DNA from: Henriciella sp. AS95
GTDB taxonomy: Bacteria; Pseudomonadota; Alphaproteobacteria; Caulobacterales; Hyphomonadaceae
Length of the DNA: 64,000 nt
Assembly (NCBI RefSeq): GCF_038900055.1
Contig: NZ_JBBMQM010000001.1
Location: forward strand, 1,178,001-1,242,000
Reading direction: 5' to 3'
The notes under the pieces were generated by a model, which did not search any database, was not told where the DNA came from, and saw only the letters and a program-made list of their open reading frames with translations. The stretch's first letter is position 1. Each line of letters opens with the position of its first letter. This document shows positions 43,081 through 52,130 of the stretch, piece by piece. Both the position numbers and the translations under genes were made by a program.

Positions 43081-43100
43081 TTGCAGGCTCCAGCCTGCAA
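43081..43100. promoter_or_regulatory. Perfect 9-bp hairpin upstream of thyA
   Basis: TTGCAGGCT-CC-AGCCTGCAA lies 41 bp before the thyA start and faces both the divergent pilus gene and thyA. The 2-nt loop argues for a DNA-level palindrome more than an RNA stem. Confidence 0.4.
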
Positions 43101-43141
43101 CTGATCTGGACTTGCGCGGCCGAGTCGGCATTGATGCGGAT

Positions 43142-43936
43142 ATGCGCCAATATCTCGATCTGCTTCAGGATGTGCTCGACAATGGTTCGGCCCGTGGGGA
43201 CCGGACAGGGACAGGCACGTTCGGTGTCTTCGGTCGTCAATTGCGGTTTGATCTTGAAGACAGCTTCCCGCTTCTCACCACCAAGAAGCTGCACCTGCGT
43301 TCGATCATCATTGAGCTGCTGTGGTTTCTGAAGGGCGACACCAATATCAAGTACCTGAAGGATAATGGTGTTCGCATCTGGGATGAGTGGGCCGATGAGA
43401 ATGGCGATCTTGGCCCCGTTTATGGTAAACAGTGGCGCTCATGGGCCGCGCCGGACGGCCGTGTGATCGACCAGATCGACTGGGTTCTGAACGAGATCAA
43501 GACCAATCCCAACTCGCGCCGACTGGTCGTTTCCGCCTGGAACCCGGCGGACGTGAATGAGATGGCGCTGCCGCCTTGCCACTGCCTGTTCCAGTTCAAC
43601 GTCATGGATGGCAAGCTGAACTGCCAGCTCTATCAGCGCTCGGCGGACATCTTCCTCGGCGTGCCGTTCAACATCGCCTCCTATGCCCTGCTGACCATGA
43701 TGATGGCGCGCGCAACAGGACTGAAGCCGGGCGAGTTCGTGCACACCTTTGGCGATGCGCATCTCTATTCAAACCATGTTGAGCAGGCGAAGCTGCAGCT
43801 CACCCGTGAGCCGCTTGCTCCGCCGAAGATGATCCTCAATCCGGACAAGACTGATCTCTTCGGCTGGGAGTATGAGGACTTTGAGCTTGTCGGTTATGAG
43901 GCGCACAAGCACATCAAGGCGCCTGTCGCCGTCTGA
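43142..43936 (+). CDS. thyA: Thymidylate synthase
   Basis: Converts dUMP to dTMP with methylene-tetrahydrofolate. From ATG 43142 the protein is 264 residues, the same length as E. coli ThyA. Evidence: [53 protein letters not shown], the catalytic Cys in [32 protein letters not shown] and HLYSNHVEQ. The much longer upstream frame reads through intergenic DNA and is not used. Its partner enzyme folA lies 3 kb downstream. Confidence 0.98.
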   Translation: MRQYLDLLQDVLDNGSARGDRTGTGTFGVFGRQLRFDLEDSFPLLTTKKLHLRSIIIELLWFLKGDTNIKYLKDNGVRIWDEWADENGDLGPVYGKQWRSWAAPDGRVIDQIDWVLNEIKTNPNSRRLVVSAWNPADVNEMALPPCHCLFQFNVMDGKLNCQLYQRSADIFLGVPFNIASYALLTMMMARATGLKPGEFVHTFGDAHLYSNHVEQAKLQLTREPLAPPKMILNPDKTDLFGWEYEDFELVGYEAHKHIKAPVAV

Positions 43937-44030
43937 CGCACTGCAGCATACTGTTAGCGAGACAAGACGTTCAAACTTTGGCAGATAAATCCCCCGCGGC
44001 GTGGGGCCGCTCATGAGGGGAAATATCATC

Positions 44031-44714
44031 ATGAAAAAGTTTGTCGCCGAACTGATCGGCACATTTACGCTCGTCCTGTTCGGATGTGGCGCGGCCGTCC
44101 TTGCTGGTGAGCAGGTCGGCCAGCTGGGCATTGCGTTCGCTTTCGGTCTGACCATTACCGGCATGGCCTATGGCATCGGTCCGATTTCGGGCTGCCATAT
44201 CAACCCGGCCGTATCATTTGGCAGCTTCGTCTCCGGGCGGATGCCGCTGAATGAAATGCTGCTCTACTGGGCCGCGCAATTCGTTGGCGCGGTTGTCGCG
44301 GCCGGCGTGCTCTACCTGATCGCCAGCGGTCAGTCCGGCTATGACCTCGCCTCGGGCGGTCTCGGCCAGAATGGTTATGGCGAGCACTCACCAGGCGGTT
44401 ACAGCCTGCTGTCTGGTTTCGTCTTTGAAATCGTTGCGACCTTCATCTTCCTGATCGTTATCTTCGGCTCAACCCAGAAGGCGGCACCGGGCGCTGTTGC
44501 CGGCATGGCCATCGGCCTGACGCTGACCCTGATCCACATTACGGGCATTCAGGTGACCGGCGTGTCGGTGAACCCGGCGCGCAGCTTCGGCCCGGCTGTC
44601 TTCGTCGGCGGGGCAGCCCTGACGCAGCTCTGGCTGTTCTTTGTCGCTCCGCTGATCGGCGCAGGCCTTGCCGGCCTCGTTCTGAAAGCGGGCATTGTCG
44701 AAGCGGAAGAATAG
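44031..44714 (+). CDS. aqpZ: Aquaporin Z (water channel)
   Basis: 227 residues, six membrane helices and two half-helices. Both NPA boxes are present: GCHINPAVSFG and SVNPARSFGPA, the latter with Arg of the selectivity filter, and the start MKKFVAELIGTFTLVLFGCG is typical. The His/Thr-type filter of AqpZ (rather than the glycerol channel GlpF) is suggested by the NPARSFGPA context. ATG 44031 fits the family start; an in-frame GTG-type start at 44001 is unlikely. Confidence 0.95.
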   Translation: MKKFVAELIGTFTLVLFGCGAAVLAGEQVGQLGIAFAFGLTITGMAYGIGPISGCHINPAVSFGSFVSGRMPLNEMLLYWAAQFVGAVVAAGVLYLIASGQSGYDLASGGLGQNGYGEHSPGGYSLLSGFVFEIVATFIFLIVIFGSTQKAAPGAVAGMAIGLTLTLIHITGIQVTGVSVNPARSFGPAVFVGGAALTQLWLFFVAPLIGAGLAGLVLKAGIVEAEE

Positions 44715-44732
44715 AGCGCACGCCGCGAATGC

Positions 44733-44760
44733 GGACGCCGGACCTTCTTATCCGGCGTCC
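44733..44760. terminator. Stem at the convergent ends of aqpZ and the AhpD-like gene
   Basis: GGACGCCGGA and TCCGGCGTCC form a 10-bp stem around CCTTCTTA. It encloses the stop codon of the leftward gene. There is no T-run, so bidirectional termination is only probable. Confidence 0.5.
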
Positions 44761-45104
44761 GTGAGCGCCTGCCACGCTGTCCACGCATCGGCGGCGTACA
44801 TCAGCGACGGACCGCCACCCATATAGACGCAGACGCCGAGCGCATCGGCGACTTCCTCATCGCTCGCCCCGAGCTTTTTCAGGGCCTTGGTGTGGAAGCC
44901 GATACAGGCATCACACTGTTTGGCGACGCCGATTGCGAGGGCGATCAGTTCCTTGGTCTTGTGATCGATCGCGCCGTCAGCATTTGCTGCCTTGGACAGG
45001 TTGCTGAACGCGCTCAGCGTTCCGCCGGCCACTTTGCTGAGGCCAGACAGGCCCTCATTCACCCCGTTGGTGATGGCGGCATAATCCTTCTTTCCCGTTG
45101 CCAT
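44748..45104 (-). CDS. Carboxymuconolactone decarboxylase (AhpD-like) family protein
   Basis: 118 residues, all-helical. The AhpD-type redox/active motif is KQCDACIGFHTKALKKLGASDEEVADALGV (Cys-x-x-Cys then His), so a thiol peroxidase-like or gamma-carboxymuconolactone decarboxylase-like activity is likely; the Cys pair favours the former. GGAG lies upstream of the ATG. It stands alone between aqpZ and an SDR gene. Confidence 0.9.
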   Translation of the reverse strand: MATGKKDYAAITNGVNEGLSGLSKVAGGTLSAFSNLSKAANADGAIDHKTKELIALAIGVAKQCDACIGFHTKALKKLGASDEEVADALGVCVYMGGGPSLMYAADAWTAWQALTDAG

Positions 45105-45196
45105 GGGCGGTCTCCTTTTCTGTGTAACTCACCGGTCATCTGGGGAGGAAGAGCGCAGGAAGCGATAGGGGGAAATACGGAACCGCTCGTGTCGAC

Positions 45197-45982
45197 TTAG
45201 CGCGGCGCCATCCGGATCGAACCATCAAGACGGAAATTGTGGCCGTTGAGATAGGTGTTGCGGGCAATCTCGACCGCCAGGGAGCCGAACTCTTCCGGTT
45301 TGCCGAGGCGTTTCGGGAAGGGGACTGAGGCGGCAAGGCTGCTCAGCACCTTCTCCGGCGCGCCAAGCATGAGGGGCGTTGCGAAAATACCCGGCATGAT
45401 GGAGTTCACGCGGATGCCGACATCCATCATGTCACGCGCCATGGGCAGGACGAGCCCGTTCACGCCGGCCTTGCATGAGCCATAGATGACCTGTCCGATC
45501 TGGGCGTCCTGCGCGGCCACCGAGGCGGTTAGCGTGATCGACCCGCGCTCACCGTCTTCATTCAGCGGCTCTGTGTTTGCCATGCCCTCAGCAGACATGG
45601 AGGCGATGCGGTAGGATGAAACGAGGATGCCCTGCGCGCCGCGATCATATTGTTCGGTTGGCGTACGTTTGTATTTCATCGACTCCTTGTCAAAGGAGAG
45701 CGTCTTGCCACGTCCGGAGGTCATTGCGCAGTGGACGGTAATCCGCTCCTGACCATGTGCCCCGCGGGCCTTCTCGAAGCCGGCCTCGCAGGAGGCCTCA
45801 TCAAGGATGTTCACATTGCAGAAGACGCCGCCAATCGCGTCGGCGACCTGCTTGCCCAAGTCTTCCTGAATGTCGAAGATGGCGACTTTTACACCCTGTG
45901 CGGCAAGCGCCTCGGCCGTGGCGCGGCCAAGGCCTGATGCGCCGCCTGTAACGACGGCGGGTGTGTTGCTTCCAATGTCCAT
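45197..45982 (-). CDS. Short-chain dehydrogenase, 3-hydroxyacyl-CoA dehydrogenase type 2-like
   Basis: 261 residues resembling HSD17B10-type SDRs: AVVTGGASGLGRATAEALAAQGVKVAIFDIQED (NAD-binding, Asp after beta-2), the catalytic Ser of ITLTASVAA, IYGSCKAGV (YxxxK) and IMPGIFATPLMLGAPEKVLSSLAASVPFPKRLGKPEEFG. The usual NNAG after beta-4 is changed to HCAM, which is unusual. ATG 45982 with GGGAG seven bases upstream is preferred to 46000. Probably fatty-acid or isoleucine degradation. Confidence 0.9.
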   Translation of the reverse strand: MDIGSNTPAVVTGGASGLGRATAEALAAQGVKVAIFDIQEDLGKQVADAIGGVFCNVNILDEASCEAGFEKARGAHGQERITVHCAMTSGRGKTLSFDKESMKYKRTPTEQYDRGAQGILVSSYRIASMSAEGMANTEPLNEDGERGSITLTASVAAQDAQIGQVIYGSCKAGVNGLVLPMARDMMDVGIRVNSIMPGIFATPLMLGAPEKVLSSLAASVPFPKRLGKPEEFGSLAVEIARNTYLNGHNFRLDGSIRMAPR

Positions 45983-46053
45983 GACTGATCTCCCTGACAA
46001 GCGTTTTCAGGAAGGATAGCTTCTAATGACGGCTTGAAAACAGTCCCGTCAGG

Positions 46054-46800
46054 TCATGCCTTTGCGGCATCCGGCGTGAAGCCGTCATCATCATAGGGGT
46101 CAATCGTGCCGGCATCTTCGCGCCGCCGGATCAGATAGGACACGATGACAGCGCCCACCATCTTGCCGATGATGAAGACAATCCAGTTCGCCCAGTGAAG
46201 CATGTTACCGTCAGCCAGAGGCATCGGTATCAGGCCGAATAATTCGCCATATTCCAGCGCGCCCTTGTCCTTGAGCTGGATGGCGAGGTCTGCGCCATAG
46301 AGAAAAACCGTCGTGTCGACGGGCGCTGCAACCGCGCTGGAGAGAATAATTCGCGTCGACAGGCGGTACTTCGTGAACGTAAAAATCAACCAGTCGGTGA
46401 TTTCCGAAATGGCAAAAGCGATCCCCGACGCCAAGGCGATAACCGGCCACGCGTAATAGAATGACCATGCAATCGCGAGCGCCATGACGACCAGCACCTT
46501 ATGGCCCATGCCGCGCTGCACGAAGTCGCGGAACACGAAGACGAGCCCGGTAACCATGGTCAGCGGGTGAAGCTCAACCCCTTGTTTAAAGGTGTCGTTC
46601 GCTGAGACGAGCGTCCAAGGTTCGATGATGCCGAACGACCAGTTCAGGAACGGGATGGTCGCGAAATAGAGAAAGGCCCAGAACCGCCCCTTGAAGTAGT
46701 AAATCAGTCCCAGAGTGGCTGTCAGTCCGATCAGGACGAGGGGCAGATCTTCCGGTTGACGCGTCAGTACAGAAACAATGCCATCCCAAATATGTATCAT
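46054..46800 (-). CDS. VUT-family (YhhQ-like) membrane transporter
   Basis: 248 residues, about seven hydrophobic helices. The family core is LVFVFRDFVQRGMGHKVLVVMALAIAWSF and SGIAFAISEITDWLIFTFTKYRLSTRIILSSAVAAPVDTTVFL, as in queuosine-precursor (preQ0/preQ1) transporters. The Arg-Asp and Glu-x-x-Asp pairs in membrane helices are the conserved polar residues. The acidic cytosolic C-terminus is outside the usual family. The substrate is inferred from the family only. Confidence 0.8.
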   Translation of the reverse strand: MIHIWDGIVSVLTRQPEDLPLVLIGLTATLGLIYYFKGRFWAFLYFATIPFLNWSFGIIEPWTLVSANDTFKQGVELHPLTMVTGLVFVFRDFVQRGMGHKVLVVMALAIAWSFYYAWPVIALASGIAFAISEITDWLIFTFTKYRLSTRIILSSAVAAPVDTTVFLYGADLAIQLKDKGALEYGELFGLIPMPLADGNMLHWANWIVFIIGKMVGAVIVSYLIRRREDAGTIDPYDDDGFTPDAAKA

Positions 46801-46929
46801 CGGTTGAAACTTTTCTGCCTGAGTGCGCGCGGTATTGAACTAGGGGAATGGATACATGATGAACAGAGTCGGGTGAACAAATATTCAGCTTGGGACTCGT
46901 TTGGCTGGATCGATGAGGAGAACGTCTAA

Positions 46930-47460
46930 ATGCCAGCCGACGTCAGACTATCCATTATTGTAGCACGCGCAAAAAATGGCGTGATTGGCAAGGATGGTGA
47001 TCTGCCCTGGCGCCTGGCGGCTGACCTGGCGATGTTCAAGAAGGTCACGTCCGGCAAACCGATTATCATGGGGCGCAAAACGTGGGAAAGCCTGCCGAAG
47101 AAGCCTTTGCCGCGCCGCTCCAATATCGTGCTGACGCGCGACTGGTCGTATGCTGCGGAGGGCGCGCGGGTCTATTCGAGCTTTAATGCGGCTGTGAATG
47201 CGTCCAGGGCAATCGCCGCGAAAGAAGGCGAAAACGAAGTCTTTGTGATTGGCGGGGCATCGCTGTATGAGAAGGCGGTCCCGATCGCAGACCGGCTTTA
47301 TGTCACAGATGTCGACGCCGAGATCGATGGCGACGTCCGCTTCCCGGAATTTGATGAAAGTGAGTTTGTCGAGGCCGGCCGCTCTTCTCATGAGAAAGAC
47401 GAGAAGAACGAGTACAGCTTCGTTTTCCGTATTCTGGAGCGTCCCGAAGCTGGCGTCTGA
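46930..47460 (+). CDS. folA: Dihydrofolate reductase
   Basis: Regenerates tetrahydrofolate with NADPH, needed after the thymidylate synthase reaction. 176 residues with LSIIVARAKNGVIGKDGDLPWRLAADLAMFKKVTSGKPIIMGRKTWESLPKKPLP (folate/NADPH site; Asp of the active site) and VFVIGGASLYEKAVPIADRLYVTDVDAEIDGDVRFPEF. GAGGAGA precedes the ATG. It is separated from thyA by a 3-kb cluster, and no shared promoter is likely. Confidence 0.97.
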   Translation: MPADVRLSIIVARAKNGVIGKDGDLPWRLAADLAMFKKVTSGKPIIMGRKTWESLPKKPLPRRSNIVLTRDWSYAAEGARVYSSFNAAVNASRAIAAKEGENEVFVIGGASLYEKAVPIADRLYVTDVDAEIDGDVRFPEFDESEFVEAGRSSHEKDEKNEYSFVFRILERPEAGV

Positions 47461-47529
47461 CGCGGCGGACCGACTTGCCACCTCACAGTGTCCGAGCGAC
47501 AGTTCCTGAAAAATAAAGGGAGCTTCGCA

Positions 47530-48438
47530 ATGGACTTTGAAATCTTTGCCGACGGATTGCGCTTTCCGGAAGGCCCTGTCGTCATGTCGGACGGCTCGGT
47601 CATTGTCGTCGAAATCGATAGCAAGAAGATTACGCGATGCTGGGCGGGCGGGAAGACCGAAACTGTCGCCGAGCCGGGCGGTGGACCAAACGGTCTGGCG
47701 ATCGGACCGGATGGCGCGCTCTGGTGCACCAATAATGGCGGTTTCCTATATCATGAGCGCAACGGCTTGCTGATCCCGGGACACTGCCCACCAGACTATT
47801 CGGGCGGGCGCATTGAGCGGATCGATCTGTCGACCGGAACGGTTGAGGTGGTCGCGACCCATTGTGGCGACCGCCCCCTGATGGGGCCGAATGATCTTGT
47901 GTTCGACAAGGCGGGCAACCTCTATTTCACCGATCTCGGCAAAACCTATCCGACGCATCGCGATACGGGCGGGGTCTATTTCATGGCGGCGGGGTCGGAC
48001 ACGGTGGAGGAACTCGACTACAACCAGATATCACCGAACGGCATCGGCCTCTCTCCAGACGAGAACACCGTCTACTTCGCCGACACGATGACAGGCCGCG
48101 TCTGGGCCTATGACCTCGAAAGCCCCGGCGTTGCGAAACAGGCGACACCTTTCACCAAAGGCCGAGTGGTCGCTGGCATGCCTGACCTTCGATACTTCGA
48201 CAGCCTGGCCATTTCGGCAGCGGGCAATGTCTGCGTCGCCACCATCCTTAAGGGCGGAATCACGACCGTGCAGCCGAATGGCGAACACTCCCACATCGCG
48301 CTGCCCGACCCGTTCGTCACGAATATTGCTTTTGGCGGCGAGGATATGCGCGATGCCTACATCACGATGTCGGGCACAGGAAAGCTCATCAAATGCCGCT
48401 GGCCGGAGCCGGGATTGACGCTGAACTTCAACGCGTGA
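47530..48438 (+). CDS. SMP-30/gluconolactonase-like beta-propeller hydrolase
   Basis: 302 residues. A six-bladed propeller with LRFPEGPVVMSDGSVIVVEI, GGGPNGLAIGPDGALWCTNNGG, MGPNDLVFDKAGNLYFTDLG and ISPNGIGLSPDENTVYFADT; the Glu, two Asn and Asp that bind the divalent metal are present. Family members hydrolyse sugar lactones or related esters. ATG 47530 with GGGAG eight bases upstream is chosen; an in-frame GTG at 47488 is unlikely. The promoter may be shared with folA (69 bp gap). Confidence 0.92.
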   Translation: MDFEIFADGLRFPEGPVVMSDGSVIVVEIDSKKITRCWAGGKTETVAEPGGGPNGLAIGPDGALWCTNNGGFLYHERNGLLIPGHCPPDYSGGRIERIDLSTGTVEVVATHCGDRPLMGPNDLVFDKAGNLYFTDLGKTYPTHRDTGGVYFMAAGSDTVEELDYNQISPNGIGLSPDENTVYFADTMTGRVWAYDLESPGVAKQATPFTKGRVVAGMPDLRYFDSLAISAAGNVCVATILKGGITTVQPNGEHSHIALPDPFVTNIAFGGEDMRDAYITMSGTGKLIKCRWPEPGLTLNFNA

Positions 48439-48450
48439 GGCGTCCGCTGA

Positions 48451-48795
48451 TTAGGGGTGCGGGGCCGGGAAGCCGTGGCGTTCAGACAGTGCTGCCAGTA
48501 TGGCATCCCGCTCATTGATGAAGGCGCGGCCTTCAAACGTGCCCGACTGGTGCGCCGAGGTCTCGCCTTCAGTCAGCAGCAGCATCGGAAGGGACTGATT
48601 GTCCTGCCCAACCACGGCGACCACATCCTTGCGCGGGCGGGGCCAATCGACCCGCCTGATATCCAGCTTCCTGGCGAGCTCCGGGAAGGAGGCCAGCACC
48701 CCTTCGACCATCGCACAGGGCGGGCAATAGAACGTCTCGCCGGGATAGTCGGGGTCTTCGCCGGGTTTCAGCAGGTAGAGTACATCATGGCTCAT
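48451..48795 (-). CDS. DUF3088 family thioredoxin-fold protein
   Basis: 114 residues: VLYLLKPGEDPDYPGETFYCPPCAMVEGVLASFPELARKLDIRRVDWPRPRKDVVAVVGQDNQSLPMLLL, the DUF3088 pattern of a thioredoxin-like fold with a Cys-Pro-Pro-Cys active site here. A redox or glutaredoxin-like role is suggested, but none is established. It starts 7 bp downstream of the Mrp gene's stop on the same strand and is probably co-transcribed with it. Confidence 0.88.
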   Translation of the reverse strand: MSHDVLYLLKPGEDPDYPGETFYCPPCAMVEGVLASFPELARKLDIRRVDWPRPRKDVVAVVGQDNQSLPMLLLTEGETSAHQSGTFEGRAFINERDAILAALSERHGFPAPHP

Positions 48796-48802
48796 CAGTG
48801 GC

Positions 48803-49972
48803 TCATTCCTCAAAGATGATTTTCGGCGGGGCCTTGGTCTGCAGGCTGTCGAGATTGAGCGCGACGGCGCGGGCGAGGTCGTGGAACAGCTGTCTGGCCG
48901 GGCCATTCCCAAGGGCTGATGGCTTGCCGGCATCGCCGCCTTCGCGAATTTCGGTCAGCATCGGTAGCTGTGCGAGCAGGGGCAGACCCAGATTCTGGGC
49001 CATGGCTTTGCCGCCCCCTTCGCCCATCAGATAATGTTTGTTGCCGGCCGGGTCTTCGAACCAGCTCATCGTTTCCACGATGCCAAGCACAGGCACGGCC
49101 GTTTTTGCGAACATGGCGGCGCCGCGTCTGACATCTGCCAGCGCGACTTCCTGCGGCGTCGTGACGATGATGGCGGCCGTGACCGGGACTTTCTGCGCGA
49201 TGGCGAGCTGGGCGTCTCCTGTGCCGGGCGGCGTATCGATGATCAACAGGTCGAGCGGGTCTTCCGGGGTGCCCCAGGCCGCATCGTTCAGCATCTGGGT
49301 GATCGCCGACATGACCATCGGCCCGCGCCAGATCATTGGCGCATCCGGGTCTGACAGATTGCCGATCGAGAGAGACTGGATGCCGTGCGCTTCAATTGGG
49401 ACCAGTTTTCCGTCCGCATTTGTCTTGGGTGCTTCGCCGCCCGTGCCGAGCATGGTCGGGGCACTTGGGCCGTAAATGTCAGCATCCAGCAGGCCGGTGC
49501 GAAGGCCCTGTTTGGCGAAGGCAGCGGCAAGACCGGTTGCGATGGTCGACTTGCCAACGCCGCCCTTGGCGCTGGCGACGACGAGGATGCGGGAAATACC
49601 GGGGATGCGGTCGGTTGAAGGCGCACTTGGCTGACCTTGCGAAACCGCTTCGTCAGAGAGGCGGGCTCCTTTGCGGACACGCTGCGTGCCGGGACGCTGG
49701 GGCGGCTCTGCATGCGTGTGGCCGGAACCGGGCGCGCGCTCTGCTGTCAGAATGGCGCGGGCTGATTTGACGCCCTTCACGTTGAGCGCGCGGGCTTCGG
49801 CTTCGACCCGGCGGGTCTCTGAAGCCTCCATGGCGTCTGGATCGCCTTCGATGACGAGGGTGACAGCGCCGTCCGGTTTCGTTGCAATACCCTGCAACCA
49901 TTCGGGGTCGCCGAGAGCGGCGCGAATACGGCTTTCAAGCTTGTCGGATTGTCGCGGTTTGCCACGAAACAT
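48803..49972 (-). CDS. Mrp/ApbC-type P-loop ATPase, iron-sulfur carrier family
   Basis: 389 residues: an N-terminal DUF59-like domain (about 10-80), a variable linker, and the deviant Walker A ATPase (SAKGGVGKST at about 134-143, DADIYGPSAPTML, IDTPPGTGD). Mrp proteins load 4Fe-4S clusters onto apoproteins. The segment where E. coli ApbC has Cys-x-x-Cys reads IVETMSWFEDPAGNKHY and has no cysteine, so cluster binding must differ or be lost. Related alphaproteobacterial proteins also lack it. DUF3088 follows in the same operon. Confidence 0.93.
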   Translation of the reverse strand: MFRGKPRQSDKLESRIRAALGDPEWLQGIATKPDGAVTLVIEGDPDAMEASETRRVEAEARALNVKGVKSARAILTAERAPGSGHTHAEPPQRPGTQRVRKGARLSDEAVSQGQPSAPSTDRIPGISRILVVASAKGGVGKSTIATGLAAAFAKQGLRTGLLDADIYGPSAPTMLGTGGEAPKTNADGKLVPIEAHGIQSLSIGNLSDPDAPMIWRGPMVMSAITQMLNDAAWGTPEDPLDLLIIDTPPGTGDAQLAIAQKVPVTAAIIVTTPQEVALADVRRGAAMFAKTAVPVLGIVETMSWFEDPAGNKHYLMGEGGGKAMAQNLGLPLLAQLPMLTEIREGGDAGKPSALGNGPARQLFHDLARAVALNLDSLQTKAPPKIIFEE

Positions 49973-50062
49973 GCGGCTTACTCCTTGATGCGGACCTTAT
50001 GGGGTGCACATATCTCTGCAAAGCCTATATGGCCATAGACTGACAGTCATGAAGGAGGGGCA

Positions 50063-51205
50063 ATGCCCTGGAATGAGAACAAGGATGGGGACAGCCCGTC
50101 CAAGGGAAATGGCAGCCCATGGGGATCTGGCGAAAAAAAGTCTGACTCGCCATGGACTCGCCCGGGAGGCGGTGGCTCTGGCGGCGGCGGTGGAGGCGGC
50201 GGCGGCAATCGCCCTGACCTCGAAGAGCAAATGCGCCGGATGCAGGAACGGTTCCGTCGCGGACGCGGCGGCAATGGTGGCGGTCGCCGAGGCGGCGGCG
50301 GTCAGGGCCTTGGTCCTTTCAGCTTCGCGCTTCTTGGCCTGGTCGCCGTGATTGCCTGGCTCGGCACCGGCGTTGTGGTTGTTGACGAAGGCGAGCGCGC
50401 CGCTGTGTTCCGCTTTGGCCAATGGCAGAAGAACTTTCCGCCTGGTCTTCATGTACACCTGCCAGCACCGATCGAGACGCATGAAGTCATGCCGTCCGAG
50501 AAGCAACAGGTTACCCAGATCGGTCAGAACAATGATGAGCGGCTGATGCTGACGGGCGACGAGAATATCGTCGACGTCCAGTTCCGTGTCTTCTGGTATT
50601 ATGACGATGAAGACCCGGAAGATTTCATCCTGAACATCGATGCTGGTGCGCCCCTGGTGAAAGCGGCCGCAGAAAGCGTCATGCGTGAAGTCGTTGGCAA
50701 ATCTAATCTCAACGATGTCATCACCACGGGCCGGAATGAGCTTCAGGTTCAGGTGAGACAACAGCTGCAGGCCCTGCTCGATGACTATCGCGCTGGCGTG
50801 CAGATTCAGAACGTCGAGATCCAGCAGGCCCAGGCACCAGCGCAGGTTCGCGACGCGTTTATCGACGTGGTGAATGCCGGCCAGGACGCAGAACGTGCCG
50901 TCCAGGAAGCCAACAAGTATGCGAACGACATCATTCCACGCGCGCGTGGTGCGGCCCAACAGATCCTGCAGGATGCTGAAGCCTACCGCGATCAGGTGAT
51001 TGCCGATGCGACCGGTCAGGCCAATCGCTTCAAGCAAATTCTGGCTGAGTATCAGCAGGCGCCGCAGGTGACTCGCGAGCGCATGTATCTTGAAACCATG
51101 GAACGCGTCTTGGAGCGCAGCGACAAACTCATTCTCGACAATGATTCCGGCGCTGTACCTTATCTCCCGCTCGATAGCGTCAACCGCAACAATCAGGGCC
51201 GATAG
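50063..51205 (+). CDS. hflK: HflK, FtsH-protease regulator subunit
   Basis: 380 residues. With HflC it forms the large membrane-bound SPFH cage around the FtsH protease. The N-terminal 80 residues are cytosolic and very glycine-rich (runs of Gly at about 36-48 and 68-80), followed by one TM helix (about 84-105) and the SPFH/band-7 domain starting VVVDEGERAAVFRFGQW. A long helix (ARGAAQQILQDAEAYRDQVIADATGQANRF) continues to the C-terminus. AAGGAGGGG precedes the ATG. hflC starts 2 bp after the stop. Confidence 0.97.
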   Translation: MPWNENKDGDSPSKGNGSPWGSGEKKSDSPWTRPGGGGSGGGGGGGGGNRPDLEEQMRRMQERFRRGRGGNGGGRRGGGGQGLGPFSFALLGLVAVIAWLGTGVVVVDEGERAAVFRFGQWQKNFPPGLHVHLPAPIETHEVMPSEKQQVTQIGQNNDERLMLTGDENIVDVQFRVFWYYDDEDPEDFILNIDAGAPLVKAAAESVMREVVGKSNLNDVITTGRNELQVQVRQQLQALLDDYRAGVQIQNVEIQQAQAPAQVRDAFIDVVNAGQDAERAVQEANKYANDIIPRARGAAQQILQDAEAYRDQVIADATGQANRFKQILAEYQQAPQVTRERMYLETMERVLERSDKLILDNDSGAVPYLPLDSVNRNNQGR

Positions 51206-51207
51206 AC

Positions 51208-52104
51208 ATGAAACCGTTTGGAATAATTTCTATTGTCGCGATCGTTCTCATCCTGATCATCGCGTTCAATTCGTTCTTCATCGTCGATCAGCGCAAGCAG
51301 GCTTTGCTCCTGCAGGTTGGTCGTGCTGTTGAAGCTTACAATGAACCGGGCACCGAAGAGGCAGGTCTCAAATTCAAGATCCCGCTTCTTCAAAACGTCA
51401 TCGTTTACGACAAACGCAACCTTGGCCTCGATGTGCCGAATATCGAAGCGTACGCATCGAACCAGGAGCAGTTGATCGTTGATGCCTTCGTGCGTTGGCA
51501 GATTTCCGATCCGCTGGCCTTCTATCAGCGCCTCAACCGTCAGAGCGAAGCCGAGAGCCAGCTTCTGAACTTCACGGATGCGGCCATCCGTAACGCGCTG
51601 GCCTCGCGTCTGCCGGAGGATATCATCTCCGGGCAACGCTCCGAGCTGATGGACGAAATCCGCGATAATCTTGCATCGGCAATTGAAGGCCGGGGTATCC
51701 AGATCATCGATGTGCGTATCCGCCGTGCAGACCTGCCGGACGATGTGTCCGAGCGGGTGTTCAGCCGGATGGAAGCGACCCGTAACCAGGAAGCCGAGCA
51801 GATCCGCGCGGAAGGTGATGAGCGCGCGCGCCTCGTTCGAGCAACAGCTGAGCGTGAACGGACTGTTCTTCTGGCTGAAGCGCGTCAGGAGTCGGAAGAG
51901 ATTCGTGGTGAGGGCGATGCCCGACGCAACGAGATCTATGCCGAAGCCTATGAGCGTGATCCGGAGTTCTTCCGGTTCCAGCGCGCCCTGATCGCCTGCG
52001 AGCAGGCTTTCACAGATGGTACGCGTATTGTGGTTGCGCCGAACCAGCTCGGCCTGTGCAATGACTTCATCGATCAGGCCCGGATTAGCGGTACGCCGCG
52101 CTAG
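51208..52104 (+). CDS. hflC: HflC, FtsH-protease regulator subunit
   Basis: 298 residues: one N-terminal TM helix (about 7-24, IVAIVLILIIAFNSFFIV), the SPFH domain (DQRKQALLLQVGRAVEA, GLKFKIPLLQNVIVYDKRN, VDAFVRWQISDPLAFYQ), then a long Glu/Arg-rich helix typical of HflC. Partner of HflK in the periplasmic cage. AACAATCAGGGCCGATAGAC separates the two genes. The next gene, DUF2065, is the usual third member. Confidence 0.97.
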   Translation: MKPFGIISIVAIVLILIIAFNSFFIVDQRKQALLLQVGRAVEAYNEPGTEEAGLKFKIPLLQNVIVYDKRNLGLDVPNIEAYASNQEQLIVDAFVRWQISDPLAFYQRLNRQSEAESQLLNFTDAAIRNALASRLPEDIISGQRSELMDEIRDNLASAIEGRGIQIIDVRIRRADLPDDVSERVFSRMEATRNQEAEQIRAEGDERARLVRATAERERTVLLAEARQESEEIRGEGDARRNEIYAEAYERDPEFFRFQRALIACEQAFTDGTRIVVAPNQLGLCNDFIDQARISGTPR

Positions 52105-52130
52105 TTTGAGGGCGGCAAGGGAGACGGCCA

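Noticed and set aside
42800-43141. Extended N-terminus of thyA (114 extra residues)
   Set aside because: The extension overlaps the divergent pilus gene; the 264-residue form equals the normal enzyme.
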